Assembly (NCBI RefSeq): GCF_000011085.1
Contig: NC_006396.1
Location: 62,001-126,000 of the forward strand
Reading direction: 5' to 3'
DNA length: 64,000 nucleotides
From: Haloarcula marismortui ATCC 43049
Lineage (GTDB): Archaea > Halobacteriota > Halobacteria > Halobacteriales > Haloarculaceae
The translations under genes were made by a program, and so were the position numbers. The notes beneath the pieces are model-generated. The model did no database searches and was not told where the DNA came from. It saw only the letters and a program-made list of their open reading frames with translations. The first letter of the stretch is position 1. Each line of letters begins with the position of its first letter. Shown one piece after another: positions 1-8,711 of the stretch.

Positions 1-195
1 ATCGAGGCATTCGAGGCTGTAGCACCGGCCCTTGGTGGGAGCGACGCGACGGACGTGTCGGGCGGGATGGCCGGCAAGGTCCGTGCGCTGCTCGCACTCT
101 CGGCCCCTGCGCTCGTGTTCGGCCCTGACGCGCTCTCCGCGTTTCTCGCCGGTGAGAGTCCGGGGACGACTATCGCTGGTGATGACGCCGATTGA
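1..195 (+). CDS. ipk: Isopentenyl phosphate kinase, C-terminal fragment
   Basis: Only the last 64 codons are in the window; the gene enters from the left edge in frame 1 and ends with TGA. The residues DVSGGMAGKVRALL followed by VFGPDALSAFLAGESPGTTI match the C-terminal end of archaeal isopentenyl phosphate kinases of the amino acid kinase fold, where a D-T/S-GGM-xxK motif contacts nucleotide. The enzyme makes isopentenyl diphosphate from isopentenyl phosphate in the archaeal mevalonate pathway. The context fits: RNase J and GGPP synthase follow, and in haloarchaea a mevalonate kinase and ipk commonly precede them. Confidence is limited only by the truncation. Confidence 0.8.
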   Translation: MEAFEAVAPALGGSDATDVSGGMAGKVRALLALSAPALVFGPDALSAFLAGESPGTTIAGDDAD

Positions 196-368
196 TGGGA
201 CTGCCAGTCCTGTCGTCAGTGAATTCTGCTCAGAGCACGATTACTCGAAGTCAAGCCCAAACTGACTGATGGAGCGGTATCACTGCTTGCTCTCGACGGA
301 CAGGTAGCTTAAATATCACTTCACCGGCCGTCGTAACATATTTGTTCTCTGTTATCAATTATGCGACT

Positions 369-1859
369 ATGTCTGCAGTAGGTCTGACCGACGTCTATCG
401 ATACGGAACGAGGTTTCTCGGGACATTACTTGTCGTCGCCGGCGTCGGTGGCGGCCTCATCGCTGCAGGGTACGTGCTGATACAGAACGGCTCGTTCAGT
501 TCGCTCTCGGGGAACGCGGGCTATCGTGCGGTACTCGGCATCGTCGTCGGCGCGCTCGGTGGCCTCCTGTTGCTCTCCGGCTTGCTTGGCCTGACTCACA
601 AGCTCATCGCCGACGCGACGATGGCGGGCACGCTCGCGGCCCAGACGGCACAGCCTGATGCGAGCGATGTGGCAGCTGGGAGTCCTCCGGCAAGTGACCA
701 GACAGCGACTGACACTGCCGATGGTAGCGCTGCATCCGCTACCGAACCGGCTTCGAAGTCCGATGACCCGATGCCGGAGTCGACCGAGCCTGAGCCCGCT
801 GTTTCCCGGGATACCGAGCCGGCTGCTGACCCGGCGGCTGCCGAGCCGGCGACCGGCGAGTCCGACGTGTCGGAACCGGTCGCTGACTCCGAGCCGAACA
901 CTGACTCGGCCGGTGACTCGGGAATCCACGCGCCCGCACAGCAACACTCCGACCCATCCGACGCGGCAGCGCCGTCTGCTGCCTCCGACACTGCGACGGC
1001 CGGGACTGACGGCGCTCCGGTGACGGCAGCCGACGAAGACCCGCTGGCGGATGCTGACTCGGCGACAGCTGATGACCCGGTGGCAGACGATGTCCCAGCG
1101 ACAGATACGGGCCGCTTGGACGCCGACGACGCTTCAAAACCACCGACTGCTGACGAGACGATGGCCCCAGCGACAGCCGAAGACGCAGTGGAGACAGCGG
1201 CGGCCCAAGACGAACCGCTATCGGAGCAACAGCCGGCTGAAAACGTTGCCGGACCGGAACCTGAAACCGTGGACGACACCACTGCGGAGCCATCCCCGGC
1301 GGATCTCGCCGGCGACTCGGAAACGGTAGAACCCCGGTCCGAACCCAGCGAGCAGTCGGACCGCGACCTGCTCGCTGAGGACGCCGCTGAAGAACCAGAG
1401 CCGAGTACGGAACCACAGGAATGGACGCCGCCGGACCCTGCGGAGTTCGACACGGGGAGCGAGGAACCCACGGCGGCTGACGACTGGGAAGCAGATGAGC
1501 AAGCACCAGCCGACGACTGGGAGACCGAACCTGACGCCGATACCGAACCGACTGGTGTCGGCTCACTCGATGCTGACGAGGCGGACCAGCACGACGCCGT
1601 GACTCAGGACACCCGATTACTCGACGAATCTGGTGCGGCAGACACGTCTGGGGGCCCGCGAACGACGGACGACCTGTTTGGCGGCACTGATGACGACCAA
1701 CCCGGACCCGAGGTTGACGAGAGCATGCAGGACGAGTCGGAGTCTCAGGACGCTGAGACACCTGCTGACGAGGACTCGACGCTTGCAGATGACGGTGTCA
1801 CTGGCTTCGATGTTTCAGGTGACGACGACCCCCTCTCCGACCCCTTAGACGACGAGTAG
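369..1859 (+). CDS. Membrane-anchored protein with long acidic low-complexity tail
   Basis: About 496 residues. I prefer the ATG at 369 over an alternative start at 342, because it begins MSAVGLTDVYRYGTR directly before the first hydrophobic segment. Two transmembrane helices are visible (about residues 14-36 and 48-72), separated by a short loop. The remaining ~420 residues are a disordered, Ala/Asp/Glu/Pro/Thr/Ser-rich tail with no recognisable fold. Topology cannot be fixed. An AT-rich TATA-like stretch lies at 308-316. The gene sits inside the conserved ipk-rnj-idsA neighbourhood, on the same strand. Function is unknown. The tail composition resembles haloarchaeal intrinsically disordered linkers, so homology searches should use only the N-terminal 80 residues. 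Confidence 0.75.
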   Translation: MSAVGLTDVYRYGTRFLGTLLVVAGVGGGLIAAGYVLIQNGSFSSLSGNAGYRAVLGIVVGALGGLLLLSGLLGLTHKLIADATMAGTLAAQTAQPDASDVAAGSPPASDQTATDTADGSAASATEPASKSDDPMPESTEPEPAVSRDTEPAADPAAAEPATGESDVSEPVADSEPNTDSAGDSGIHAPAQQHSDPSDAAAPSAASDTATAGTDGAPVTAADEDPLADADSATADDPVADDVPATDTGRLDADDASKPPTADETMAPATAEDAVETAAAQDEPLSEQQPAENVAGPEPETVDDTTAEPSPADLAGDSETVEPRSEPSEQSDRDLLAEDAAEEPEPSTEPQEWTPPDPAEFDTGSEEPTAADDWEADEQAPADDWETEPDADTEPTGVGSLDADEADQHDAVTQDTRLLDESGAADTSGGPRTTDDLFGGTDDDQPGPEVDESMQDESESQDAETPADEDSTLADDGVTGFDVSGDDDPLSDPLDDE

Positions 1860-1874
1860 GGACGAACCCACACC

Positions 1875-2123
1875 GTTTTAAGAAGCGCCGTTGTAGACCG
1901 AAGTAACCGAGCGCACGGCCGCCCGTGGACTGCGGTTTGGCGGCCGGCAGACGGCGGATGTAAGTTGCGGGACGGAAGTCCCTCCCACTGCGGTTGCACA
2001 GGCTACGGGCGTACCCGACTGGCCTGGAGCGCCGACGCGGACGAAGTCGCCTACATTGCAGATACCGTCGTTGCCGTGCCCCACCGGATGCCCGCGGCCG
2101 GCTTTCCACTCGGAGCTACAACT
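1875..2123 (+). promoter_or_regulatory. Candidate long structured 5' leader (or small RNA) before RNase J
   Basis: The interval between the acidic membrane protein and RNase J carries a TATA-like GTTTTAAG at 1875-1882, which would place a transcript start near 1905 and give a leader of over 200 nt. Three compact hairpins are visible: 1916-1946 (8-bp perfect stem CGGCCGCC/GGCGGCCG), 1969-1982 (GGGAC/GUCCC closing a GGAA tetraloop of GNRA type) and 2006-2017 (CGGG/CCCG around CGTA). The open frame extends upstream to 1965, but no residues there resemble RNase J. Whether this is a regulatory leader, a separate RNA or just GC-rich spacer cannot be settled from sequence alone. Confidence 0.45.
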
Positions 2124-3470
2124 ATGGAAGTCGAAATTGCGACAATTGGCGGTTACGAGGCTGTAGGCCGACAGATGACGGCCGTCCGTGCAGGGGACGA
2201 CGTCGTCATCTTCGACATGGGCCTGAACCTCTCGAAGGTACTGATTCACGACAACGTCGAGACGGAACGGATGCACTCGCTGGACCTCATCGACATGGGT
2301 GCCATCCCGGACGACCGGGTCATGTCCGACCTGGAAGGCGACGTGAAGGCTATCGTCCCGACACACGGTCACCTGGACCACATCGGCGCGATATCCAAGC
2401 TCGCCCACCGCTACGACGCACCTATTGTTGCGACGCCTTTCACCATCGAACTCGTCAAACAGCAGATCAAGAGCGAGGAGAAGTTCGGCGTCCAGAACGA
2501 CCTCGTGAAGATGGACGCCGGCGAGACGATGTCCATCGGCGAGCGCAACGAACTGGAGTTCGTCAACGTCACCCACTCCATCATCGACGCTATCAACCCT
2601 GTTCTCCACACGCCGGAAGGCTCGGTCGTCTACGGGCTGGACAAGCGGATGGACCACTCGCCGGTCATCGGCGACCCTATCGACATGAAGCGGTTCCGCG
2701 AGATCGGCCGCGAGGGCGAGGGCGTCCTCTGTTACATTGAGGACTGTACGAACGCGGGTAAGAAGGGACGTACGCCTTCCGAATCCGTGGCGCGTCGCCA
2801 CCTCAAAGACGTGATGGACAGCGTCGCCGACTACGACGGCGGTATCGTCGCGACGACGTTCTCCTCACACATCGCTCGTGTCAAGAGCCTCGTTGAGTTC
2901 GCCGACGACATCGGCCGCCAGCCGGTGCTGCTCGGTCGCTCGATGGAGAAGTACTCCGGCACCGCCGAACGACTCGACTTCGTCGACTTCCCGGAAGACC
3001 TCGGAATGTACGGCCACCGCAAGTCTGTCGACCGGACGTTCAAGCGGATCATGAACGAGGGCAAGGAGAACTTCCTCCCGATCGTCACTGGCCATCAAGG
3101 CGAGCCACGCGCGATGCTCACCCGGATGGGCCGCGGCGAGACGCCCTACGAGCTAGACGACGGCGACAAGGTCCTCTTCTCGGCTCGGGTCATTCCGGAG
3201 CCAACCAACGAGGGCCAGCGCTACCAGTCCGAGAAGCTTCTGGGCATGCAGGGCGCGCGTATCTACGACGATATCCACGTTTCGGGCCACCTCCGCGAAG
3301 AGGGCCACTACGAAATGATCGACGCGCTCCAGCCGAAGAACATCATCCCGGCTCACCAGAGCCTCGAAGGGTTCGCACCGTACGTCGACCTCGCGGAAAA
3401 CATGGGCTACAAAGCCGGACGGGACCTCCACATCACCCGCAACGGCAACATGATCAAGCTCACCGAGTAA
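2124..3470 (+). CDS. rnj: Ribonuclease J (beta-CASP metallo-beta-lactamase 5'-3' exoribonuclease)
   Basis: A 448-residue protein starting [18 protein letters not shown] at the ATG preceded by GGAG (2112-2115). It carries the metallo-beta-lactamase signature [10 protein letters not shown] that binds the two catalytic metal ions, then beta-CASP features ([31 protein letters not shown]) and a C-terminal [28 protein letters not shown] segment. Family members degrade or trim RNA from the 5' end. The length is typical of archaeal aRNase J. It is followed 4 bp later by GGPP synthase, suggesting co-transcription. An in-frame extension to 1965 is rejected because it matches no family N-terminus and overlaps the structured leader. 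Confidence 0.92.
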   Translation: MEVEIATIGGYEAVGRQMTAVRAGDDVVIFDMGLNLSKVLIHDNVETERMHSLDLIDMGAIPDDRVMSDLEGDVKAIVPTHGHLDHIGAISKLAHRYDAPIVATPFTIELVKQQIKSEEKFGVQNDLVKMDAGETMSIGERNELEFVNVTHSIIDAINPVLHTPEGSVVYGLDKRMDHSPVIGDPIDMKRFREIGREGEGVLCYIEDCTNAGKKGRTPSESVARRHLKDVMDSVADYDGGIVATTFSSHIARVKSLVEFADDIGRQPVLLGRSMEKYSGTAERLDFVDFPEDLGMYGHRKSVDRTFKRIMNEGKENFLPIVTGHQGEPRAMLTRMGRGETPYELDDGDKVLFSARVIPEPTNEGQRYQSEKLLGMQGARIYDDIHVSGHLREEGHYEMIDALQPKNIIPAHQSLEGFAPYVDLAENMGYKAGRDLHITRNGNMIKLTE

Positions 3471-3474
3471 ATCG

Positions 3475-4515
3475 ATGTCCGAACGCCATCAGCAGGTCGA
3501 AGACGCGATTGTCGCCCGACGAGACCGGGTCAACGACGCCCTCCCAGAGGACCTTCCGGTGCAGAAGCCGGACCACCTCTACGAGGCGTCGCGATACCTG
3601 CTGGACGCGGGCGGGAAACGACTCCGCCCGACGGTCCTGCTGCTGGTCGCGGAGTCGCTGCTCGATGTCGACCCGCTGACGGCAGACTACCGTGACTTCC
3701 CGACGCTCGAAGGCGGGCAGGCCGATATGATGTCGGCCGCCCTCGCCATCGAGGTCATCCAGACGTTCACGCTCATCCACGACGACATCATGGACGACGA
3801 CGCGCTCCGCCGCGGGGTGCCCGCCGTTCACAAGGAGTACGACCTCTCGACGGCGATTCTCGCCGGCGACACGCTGTACTCGAAAGCGTTCGAGTTCCTG
3901 CTCGAAACGGGCGCGGCTCACGAACGGACTGTCGACGCGAACAAGCGACTCGCAACGACGTGTACCCGCATCTGCGAGGGCCAGTCCCTCGACATCGAGT
4001 TCGAGCAACGCGATGTTGTCACGCCCGAGGAGTATCTGGAGATGGTCGAACTCAAGACGGCCGTGCTGTACGGCGCGGCTGCCTCAATTCCGGCCACGCT
4101 GCTGGGGGCCGACGAGCAGACGGTCGATGCCCTGTACAACTACGGGCTCGACGTGGGGCGTGCGTTCCAGATTCAGGACGACCTGCTGGACCTGACGACG
4201 CCCTCTGAGAAACTCGGCAAGCAGCGCGGGTCCGACCTCGTCGAGAACAAGCAGACGCTGGTGACGCTGCACGCTCGCCAGCAGGGCGTCGACGTGGGCG
4301 ACCTCGTCGACACGGACTCTGTCGAGGCCGTTTCGGAAGCCGAAATCGACGACGCCGTCGAGCGTCTGCGAGAGGTAGGGTCAATCGAATACGCCCGCCA
4401 GACCGGGCAGGACCTCATTGCGAGCGGCAAGCAGAACCTCGAAGTCCTGCCGGACAACGAGGCCCGCTACCTGCTCGAAGGCATCGCGAACTACCTCGTC
4501 GAGCGCGACTACTGA
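3475..4515 (+). CDS. idsA: Geranylgeranyl diphosphate synthase (trans-isoprenyl diphosphate synthase)
   Basis: 346 residues. Both aspartate-rich motifs are present: first LIHDDIMDDDALRRG (around residue 102) and second FQIQDDLLDLTT (around residue 235), which bind Mg-diphosphate. A GGKRLRPT motif lies near residue 43. Phe sits five residues before the first Asp motif, the position that limits chain length in archaeal C20 synthases, so a GGPP product is likely. The product feeds archaeal ether lipid and carotenoid synthesis. The start codon is 4 bp after the rnj stop and the next gene begins 2 bp after its own stop, so the three are probably one transcript. Confidence 0.93.
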   Translation: MSERHQQVEDAIVARRDRVNDALPEDLPVQKPDHLYEASRYLLDAGGKRLRPTVLLLVAESLLDVDPLTADYRDFPTLEGGQADMMSAALAIEVIQTFTLIHDDIMDDDALRRGVPAVHKEYDLSTAILAGDTLYSKAFEFLLETGAAHERTVDANKRLATTCTRICEGQSLDIEFEQRDVVTPEEYLEMVELKTAVLYGAAASIPATLLGADEQTVDALYNYGLDVGRAFQIQDDLLDLTTPSEKLGKQRGSDLVENKQTLVTLHARQQGVDVGDLVDTDSVEAVSEAEIDDAVERLREVGSIEYARQTGQDLIASGKQNLEVLPDNEARYLLEGIANYLVERDY

Positions 4516-4517
4516 GC

Positions 4518-5783
4518 ATGGACCAGACCCGGCGAGCCGTTCTCGCCGGTGTCGCCGGACTTTTCGCTGGCTGTGGAACGACGAGTCAGCGGACCACAAC
4601 ACCACGCTCGACAGCAACGGTGACCAGCACCACGGAGACGGTTCGCTACACGCATCTTCAGCCCTCCGGCAATCGTCACATTTCAGGTTCGGGCCGGTTC
4701 GACGCCGTCGACCCGATAGACATCGCCATTGAGGGCCACCCGAAGTGGCTCGTCGGACTGCCAGTCGAGGGCGGGAGTCTCTGGGTTGTCGTTCCAGAGG
4801 CAGGGGCCCCAGAGGCGGTTCGGGTGAGTCAGGACCGAGTTGAATCGGTTGTCATCGAACCCGACCTGCCGGCGGGCCAGCCACCAGCCGTGGTTGTTCA
4901 GGACAACGGCGTTCGGTTCCTCACTGCCGATGAGACAGGACCCAACACCCACGCCGTCCAGTTTCCCGATGGTACTATCGTGACAGTCTCAGAGGCTGGG
5001 GCCGTCCGCGTGGACGGTGACCTGCTCATCGAGGATGCTCTGCCCGACGCCCGAATCGTCTGGCAGGACGATGTCGCTGCTGTGCTCGCCGGTGCGACGG
5101 AGCGATACGACCACGGAGCGCTCGGTGACGAGGTCGAGGCCCGCGCTATCGTTCTGTTTGTCGCAGACGGAAGTGGGACCGTCCGCCGCCGAGTTCAACT
5201 GCCTGAACCAACGGTCGTCGAAGGTGTAGCACCGATTCTTGCGGACATTGACGACGATGGTGACCCCGAAGTACTCGTCACCGTCACCGGGCCCGATGAG
5301 GGCGCTCGGGTGGTCGCCTACGGACTGGACGGCGAGCGCGTCGCGACTGGGCCCGCAATCGGGACGGGCTTTCGTTGGCGCCACCAGCTCTGTGTCGCGC
5401 CGTTCTCCCCCGACGGGGCGCCCGAAATCGCCGTCGTTCGCACCCCACACATCGGCGGGACGGTGGAGTTCTACCGTATCGACGGTGACCGGCTCTCAAT
5501 CGCGGCCCGCTACGACGGCGTCTCCTCGCACGCATTCGGCTCGCGTATCCTCGACGGTGGACTCGCCGGAGATCTGCTCGGCGATGGCCGACAGACGCTG
5601 GCCGTTCCGACCCAGGAGCGCCGGAAGCTCGTCGCACTCCAGCGGCAGGACGGCGTTCGGCAGGCAGCCCAGCGTGACATCGGCGCGTCGCTCGCCTCGA
5701 ACGTTGCGGCGACACCGACTGACGACGGCGGCTTGAGCATTGCCGTCGGTCGCAGTGACGGTGTCGTCCGCGTCTGGCAGTAG
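4518..5783 (+). CDS. Tat-exported lipoprotein with FG-GAP/beta-propeller-like repeats
   Basis: 421 residues. The N-terminus MDQTRRAVLAGVAGLFAGC has a twin-arginine motif, a short hydrophobic stretch and a lipobox-like Cys at 19, so the mature protein is probably lipid-anchored outside the cell. The body is beta-rich with recurring blade-like segments. One copy of a calcium-loop motif (ADIDDDGDPEVLVTV, about residue 238) resembles FG-GAP/VCBS repeats of beta-propellers. No catalytic residues are recognisable. It starts 2 bp after idsA and so may be co-transcribed with it, but no functional link to isoprenoids is evident. Confidence 0.75.
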   Translation: MDQTRRAVLAGVAGLFAGCGTTSQRTTTPRSTATVTSTTETVRYTHLQPSGNRHISGSGRFDAVDPIDIAIEGHPKWLVGLPVEGGSLWVVVPEAGAPEAVRVSQDRVESVVIEPDLPAGQPPAVVVQDNGVRFLTADETGPNTHAVQFPDGTIVTVSEAGAVRVDGDLLIEDALPDARIVWQDDVAAVLAGATERYDHGALGDEVEARAIVLFVADGSGTVRRRVQLPEPTVVEGVAPILADIDDDGDPEVLVTVTGPDEGARVVAYGLDGERVATGPAIGTGFRWRHQLCVAPFSPDGAPEIAVVRTPHIGGTVEFYRIDGDRLSIAARYDGVSSHAFGSRILDGGLAGDLLGDGRQTLAVPTQERRKLVALQRQDGVRQAAQRDIGASLASNVAATPTDDGGLSIAVGRSDGVVRVWQ

Positions 5784-5847
5784 GGTAGCTATTGACCCTG
5801 AATGGTGCTGGTCAGCAACTAAGACGTATCAGTTCATAGACAGCCGT

Positions 5848-6783
5848 GTGACTCGGTTCCTTCTCTACGGCGGCAAGGGCGGCGTCGGCAAGACGACCGT
5901 GGCCGCGGCGACTGGCTATCGGCTGGCGACGGCGGGCCACGAGACACTCGTTGTCTCCACCGACCCCGCGCACTCGCTGGCCGATGCCGTCGAGACCGAG
6001 GTCGGCGGCGACCCGACGGAAATCCGGTCGGGGCTGTGGGGCGTCGAGGTCGATCCACAGACGGGTATTGACCGTTACCGGTCACTGTTCGAGGTGCTGG
6101 CGTCGGAATTTTCCGATGCCGGCATCCGGATGGACGAAGAGGAAATCGCTGACCTGTTCACATCCGGCGTAATGCCCGGTAGCGACGAACTGGCAGCCAT
6201 CGAGGGCATGGCGACGTACATCGAGAGCGACCGCTGGGACCGCGTGGTGTTCGACACTGCCCCGACCGGTCACACGCTCCGCCTGCTTGACCTCCCGTCG
6301 GTGATGGACCGCGGCGTTGCCACGGCGATGGACCTCCGGGACCAAGTTCGTCGGAAAGTCAACACTGCCCGGACGATGATGTTCGGCCCGATGGCGAGCC
6401 GGCGCGACGACGGCCCGGACGACTTCACCGAGATGCGCACGCGGATGGAACGGGTCGGCACAGTGCTTCGAGACCCCAAACAGACCGCGTTCCGGGTCGT
6501 CACGATTCCCGAAACGATGGCTGTCCGCGAGACGGAGCGGCTGGTCGCGAAGCTCCGCGAGTTCGACGTGCCGGTAACGACGCTGGTCGTGAACAAGGTC
6601 ATCGAGGACGCCGGCGACTGTCAGCGCTGTCAGGGGAAGCAGGCGGTACAGCAAGAGTCTATTGCCGCGCTTCGGGAGTCGCTCCCCGACCTTGACGTGT
6701 GGACGATTCCCGACCAGTCCGGCGAGGTGACTGGTATTAGCGCGCTGGACAGGGTTGCGGAGTCTCTGGTGGATGTGAAGTGA
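5848..6783 (+). CDS. ArsA/Get3-family ATPase (single domain, CxxC)
   Basis: 311 residues from the GTG at 5848. This start puts the deviant Walker A motif GGKGGVGKTT at residues 8-17, normal for the family, and an AT-rich box at about 5817-5826 is correctly spaced for a leaderless message. An upstream in-frame start at 5740 overlaps the previous gene and is rejected. Other motifs are VSTDPAHSLADA (switch I), DTAPTGHTLRLL (switch II) and GDCQRC, the CxxC that binds zinc in dimeric Get3. Eukaryotic Get3 delivers tail-anchored membrane proteins; bacterial ArsA energises arsenite export. No ars genes are nearby, so a Get3-like chaperone role is the better guess. Confidence 0.87.
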   Translation: MTRFLLYGGKGGVGKTTVAAATGYRLATAGHETLVVSTDPAHSLADAVETEVGGDPTEIRSGLWGVEVDPQTGIDRYRSLFEVLASEFSDAGIRMDEEEIADLFTSGVMPGSDELAAIEGMATYIESDRWDRVVFDTAPTGHTLRLLDLPSVMDRGVATAMDLRDQVRRKVNTARTMMFGPMASRRDDGPDDFTEMRTRMERVGTVLRDPKQTAFRVVTIPETMAVRETERLVAKLREFDVPVTTLVVNKVIEDAGDCQRCQGKQAVQQESIAALRESLPDLDVWTIPDQSGEVTGISALDRVAESLVDVK

Positions 6784-6800
6784 CCCGTAAAGACGAGCAT

Positions 6801-6922
6801 CCGCGCGAGCGAAGCGAGCGCGGTTCACCGGAACCGAACTTAGTGAGGTTCCAGCCTTTTTCGCCCACGTTTGTCAAGGAGTGGTGGCGAGCATCGCGAG
6901 CCACCCGACGATGAAAAAGGTG
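6801..6922 (+). repeat. Dispersed multi-hairpin element, copy A
   Basis: The element lies between the Get3-like gene and gltX. It contains three perfect 23-nt hairpins, each with a 6-bp stem and an 11-nt loop: 6801-6823 (stem CCGCGC, loop GAGCGAAGCGA), 6830-6852 (stem GGAACC, loop GAACTTAGTGA) and 6883-6905 (stem GGTGGC, loop GAGCATCGCGA). A second unit, 6855-6920, is bounded by perfect 8-bp inverted repeats CCTTTTTC/GAAAAAGG and encloses the third hairpin. A related copy lies at 46909-47001 on the minus strand. Both copies follow a gene's stop codon in the direction of transcription. A role in termination or 3'-end stability is plausible but unproven. Confidence 0.75.
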
Positions 6923-6963
6923 GTCCGACGGCGTTTTGACCCTCCCAGTCGCAGGTCCCGATA

Positions 6964-8703
6964 ATGGACGACGAGCTGCGAGACCGAATCACGGAGGCGG
7001 CGGAGACAAACGCCCTCCTCAACGCGGTCAAACACGATAGCGAGGCACAGGTCGGCGCAATAATGGGCCCGCTCATGGGCGAGAACCCGGAGTTCCGCGA
7101 GTACGGCGACGAGATACCCGGCGTTATCGCGCCGGTCGTCGAGCGGGTCAACGGGATGGACGCCGAGGAGCGCCGCGAGCGGCTGGCCGAACTCGCTCCG
7201 GAGAAACTCGAAGAGCTGGAGGCTGAGGACGAGGGCGAGGACCACCCACTGCCGGACCTGCCCAGCGCCGAGGAGTACGACACCGTCCGGATGCGCGTCG
7301 CGCCAAACCCCAACGGGCCGTGGCACATCGGCCACGCGCGGATGGCCGCTGTCGTCGGGACGTACAAACAGCGCTACGACGGGGAGTTCATCTGCCGCTT
7401 CGACGACACCGACCCCGAGACCAAGCGGCCGGATCTGGATGCCTACGACGCAATTCTGGACGCAATCGACTATCTCGGCTTCGAACCGGACGACGTGGTC
7501 AACGCCAGCGACCGCGTCGAGACCTACTACGAGTACGCTCGCAAGCTCATCGACAAGGGCGGGGCCTACACCTGCTCGTGCCCGCAGGGTGAGTTTTCGG
7601 ACCTGAAGAACAACGGCGAGGCCTGTCCCCACCGGGATAAGGACGCCGAGACCACGCGCTCGGAGTTCGAGGCGATGGTCGACGGCGAGTACGACAGCGG
7701 CGAGATGGTCCTGCGGGTCCGGACCGATATTACTCACAAGAACCCCGCGCTGCGGGACTTCGTCGCCTTCCGGATGGTCGACACGCCCCATCCACGCGAG
7801 GCGGCCGAGCAGTACCGCTGCTGGCCGATGCTGGACTTCCAGAGCGGGCTTGACGACCACCTGCTGGGTGTCACCCACATTATCCGCGGTATCGACCTGC
7901 AGGACTCCGCGAAGCGCCAGCAGTTCGTCTATGACTACTTCGACTGGGAGTACCCCGAAGTCATCCACTGGGGCCACGTCCAGGTCGACGAGTACGACGT
8001 GCCGCTGTCCACGTCAAGCATCGCCGAACTCATTGAGGACGGCGAACTGGCGGGCTGGGACGATCCGCGAGCGCCGACCGTCGCCAGCCTCGAACGGCGC
8101 GGCATCCGCGGCGAGGCCGTTGTCGATGCGATGATTCAGCTGGGCACGTCCACCTCGAACGTCGACCTGGCGATGTCCTCGATCTACTCGAACAACCGTG
8201 ACCTCATCGACGACGACTCGGACCGGGCGTTCTTCGTCCGGGACAGCGACGACCACGGTGGCCTCGTTGAGCGCCAGATCGTCGGCGGGCCGGACGCCGG
8301 CGAACCGCCGCTGCACCCGGACTACGAGGAGCGTGGCCGCCGCGAGATTCCGGTGACCAGCGGTGTCGTCGTCGAGGGTGACGACCTGCCAGACCACGGC
8401 GATCGTATCTGGCTCAAGGGCTACGGCTGCGTGCGACACACTCGCGACGCCTTCGAGTACACCGGCGACGATATCGACGCCGTCCGTGAGGAGGGCGTCG
8501 ACGTGATTCACTGGGCACCGGCTGACGGCCCAGCGCTCCGCCTCCGGACGATGGACGGCGACGTATCAGGCGTGGCCGAACCGGGACTGCGCAACTACGA
8601 CACTGACGACGTGGTGCAGTTCGAACGCATTGGCTTCGCTCGCCTCGACAAGGTTGCGGACGACTCGGATACGGAGTCCGTCGCGTACTTTACCCATCCC
8701 TGA
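6964..8703 (+). CDS. gltX: Glutamyl-tRNA synthetase (archaeal type, class I)
   Basis: 579 residues. The class I HIGH motif is in APNPNGPWHIGHARMA (about residue 118), followed by CRFDDTDPETKRPDL, the glutamate-binding region of GlxRS enzymes. The N-terminal ~90 residues are the acidic helical extension usual in archaeal GluRS, and the C-terminal part is the archaeal/eukaryotic beta-barrel anticodon-binding type. The enzyme charges tRNA-Glu and probably tRNA-Gln for later amidation. The KMSKS-equivalent loop reads VPLSTSSIAEL, with Ser where many archaeal enzymes have Lys. A TATA-like GCGTTTTGAC at 6930-6939 gives a leaderless start. It is the usual downstream neighbour of this isoprenoid block. 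Confidence 0.95.
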   Translation: MDDELRDRITEAAETNALLNAVKHDSEAQVGAIMGPLMGENPEFREYGDEIPGVIAPVVERVNGMDAEERRERLAELAPEKLEELEAEDEGEDHPLPDLPSAEEYDTVRMRVAPNPNGPWHIGHARMAAVVGTYKQRYDGEFICRFDDTDPETKRPDLDAYDAILDAIDYLGFEPDDVVNASDRVETYYEYARKLIDKGGAYTCSCPQGEFSDLKNNGEACPHRDKDAETTRSEFEAMVDGEYDSGEMVLRVRTDITHKNPALRDFVAFRMVDTPHPREAAEQYRCWPMLDFQSGLDDHLLGVTHIIRGIDLQDSAKRQQFVYDYFDWEYPEVIHWGHVQVDEYDVPLSTSSIAELIEDGELAGWDDPRAPTVASLERRGIRGEAVVDAMIQLGTSTSNVDLAMSSIYSNNRDLIDDDSDRAFFVRDSDDHGGLVERQIVGGPDAGEPPLHPDYEERGRREIPVTSGVVVEGDDLPDHGDRIWLKGYGCVRHTRDAFEYTGDDIDAVREEGVDVIHWAPADGPALRLRTMDGDVSGVAEPGLRNYDTDDVVQFERIGFARLDKVADDSDTESVAYFTHP

Positions 8704-8711
8704 AGCCGCCG

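Noticed and set aside
739-1761. Long antisense open frames over the acidic membrane protein
   Set aside because: High GC and the Asp/Glu/Ala/Thr codons of the real gene produce Arg/Ser/Pro-rich shadows in other frames; they have no promoter and no domains.
1966-2020. Similarity of the rnj leader to the start of RNase P RNA (GGAAGTCC, ACAGG hairpin)
   Set aside because: RNase P RNA needs about 300-400 nt with further conserved regions; only about 150 nt remain before the RNase J start codon and none of those regions is present.
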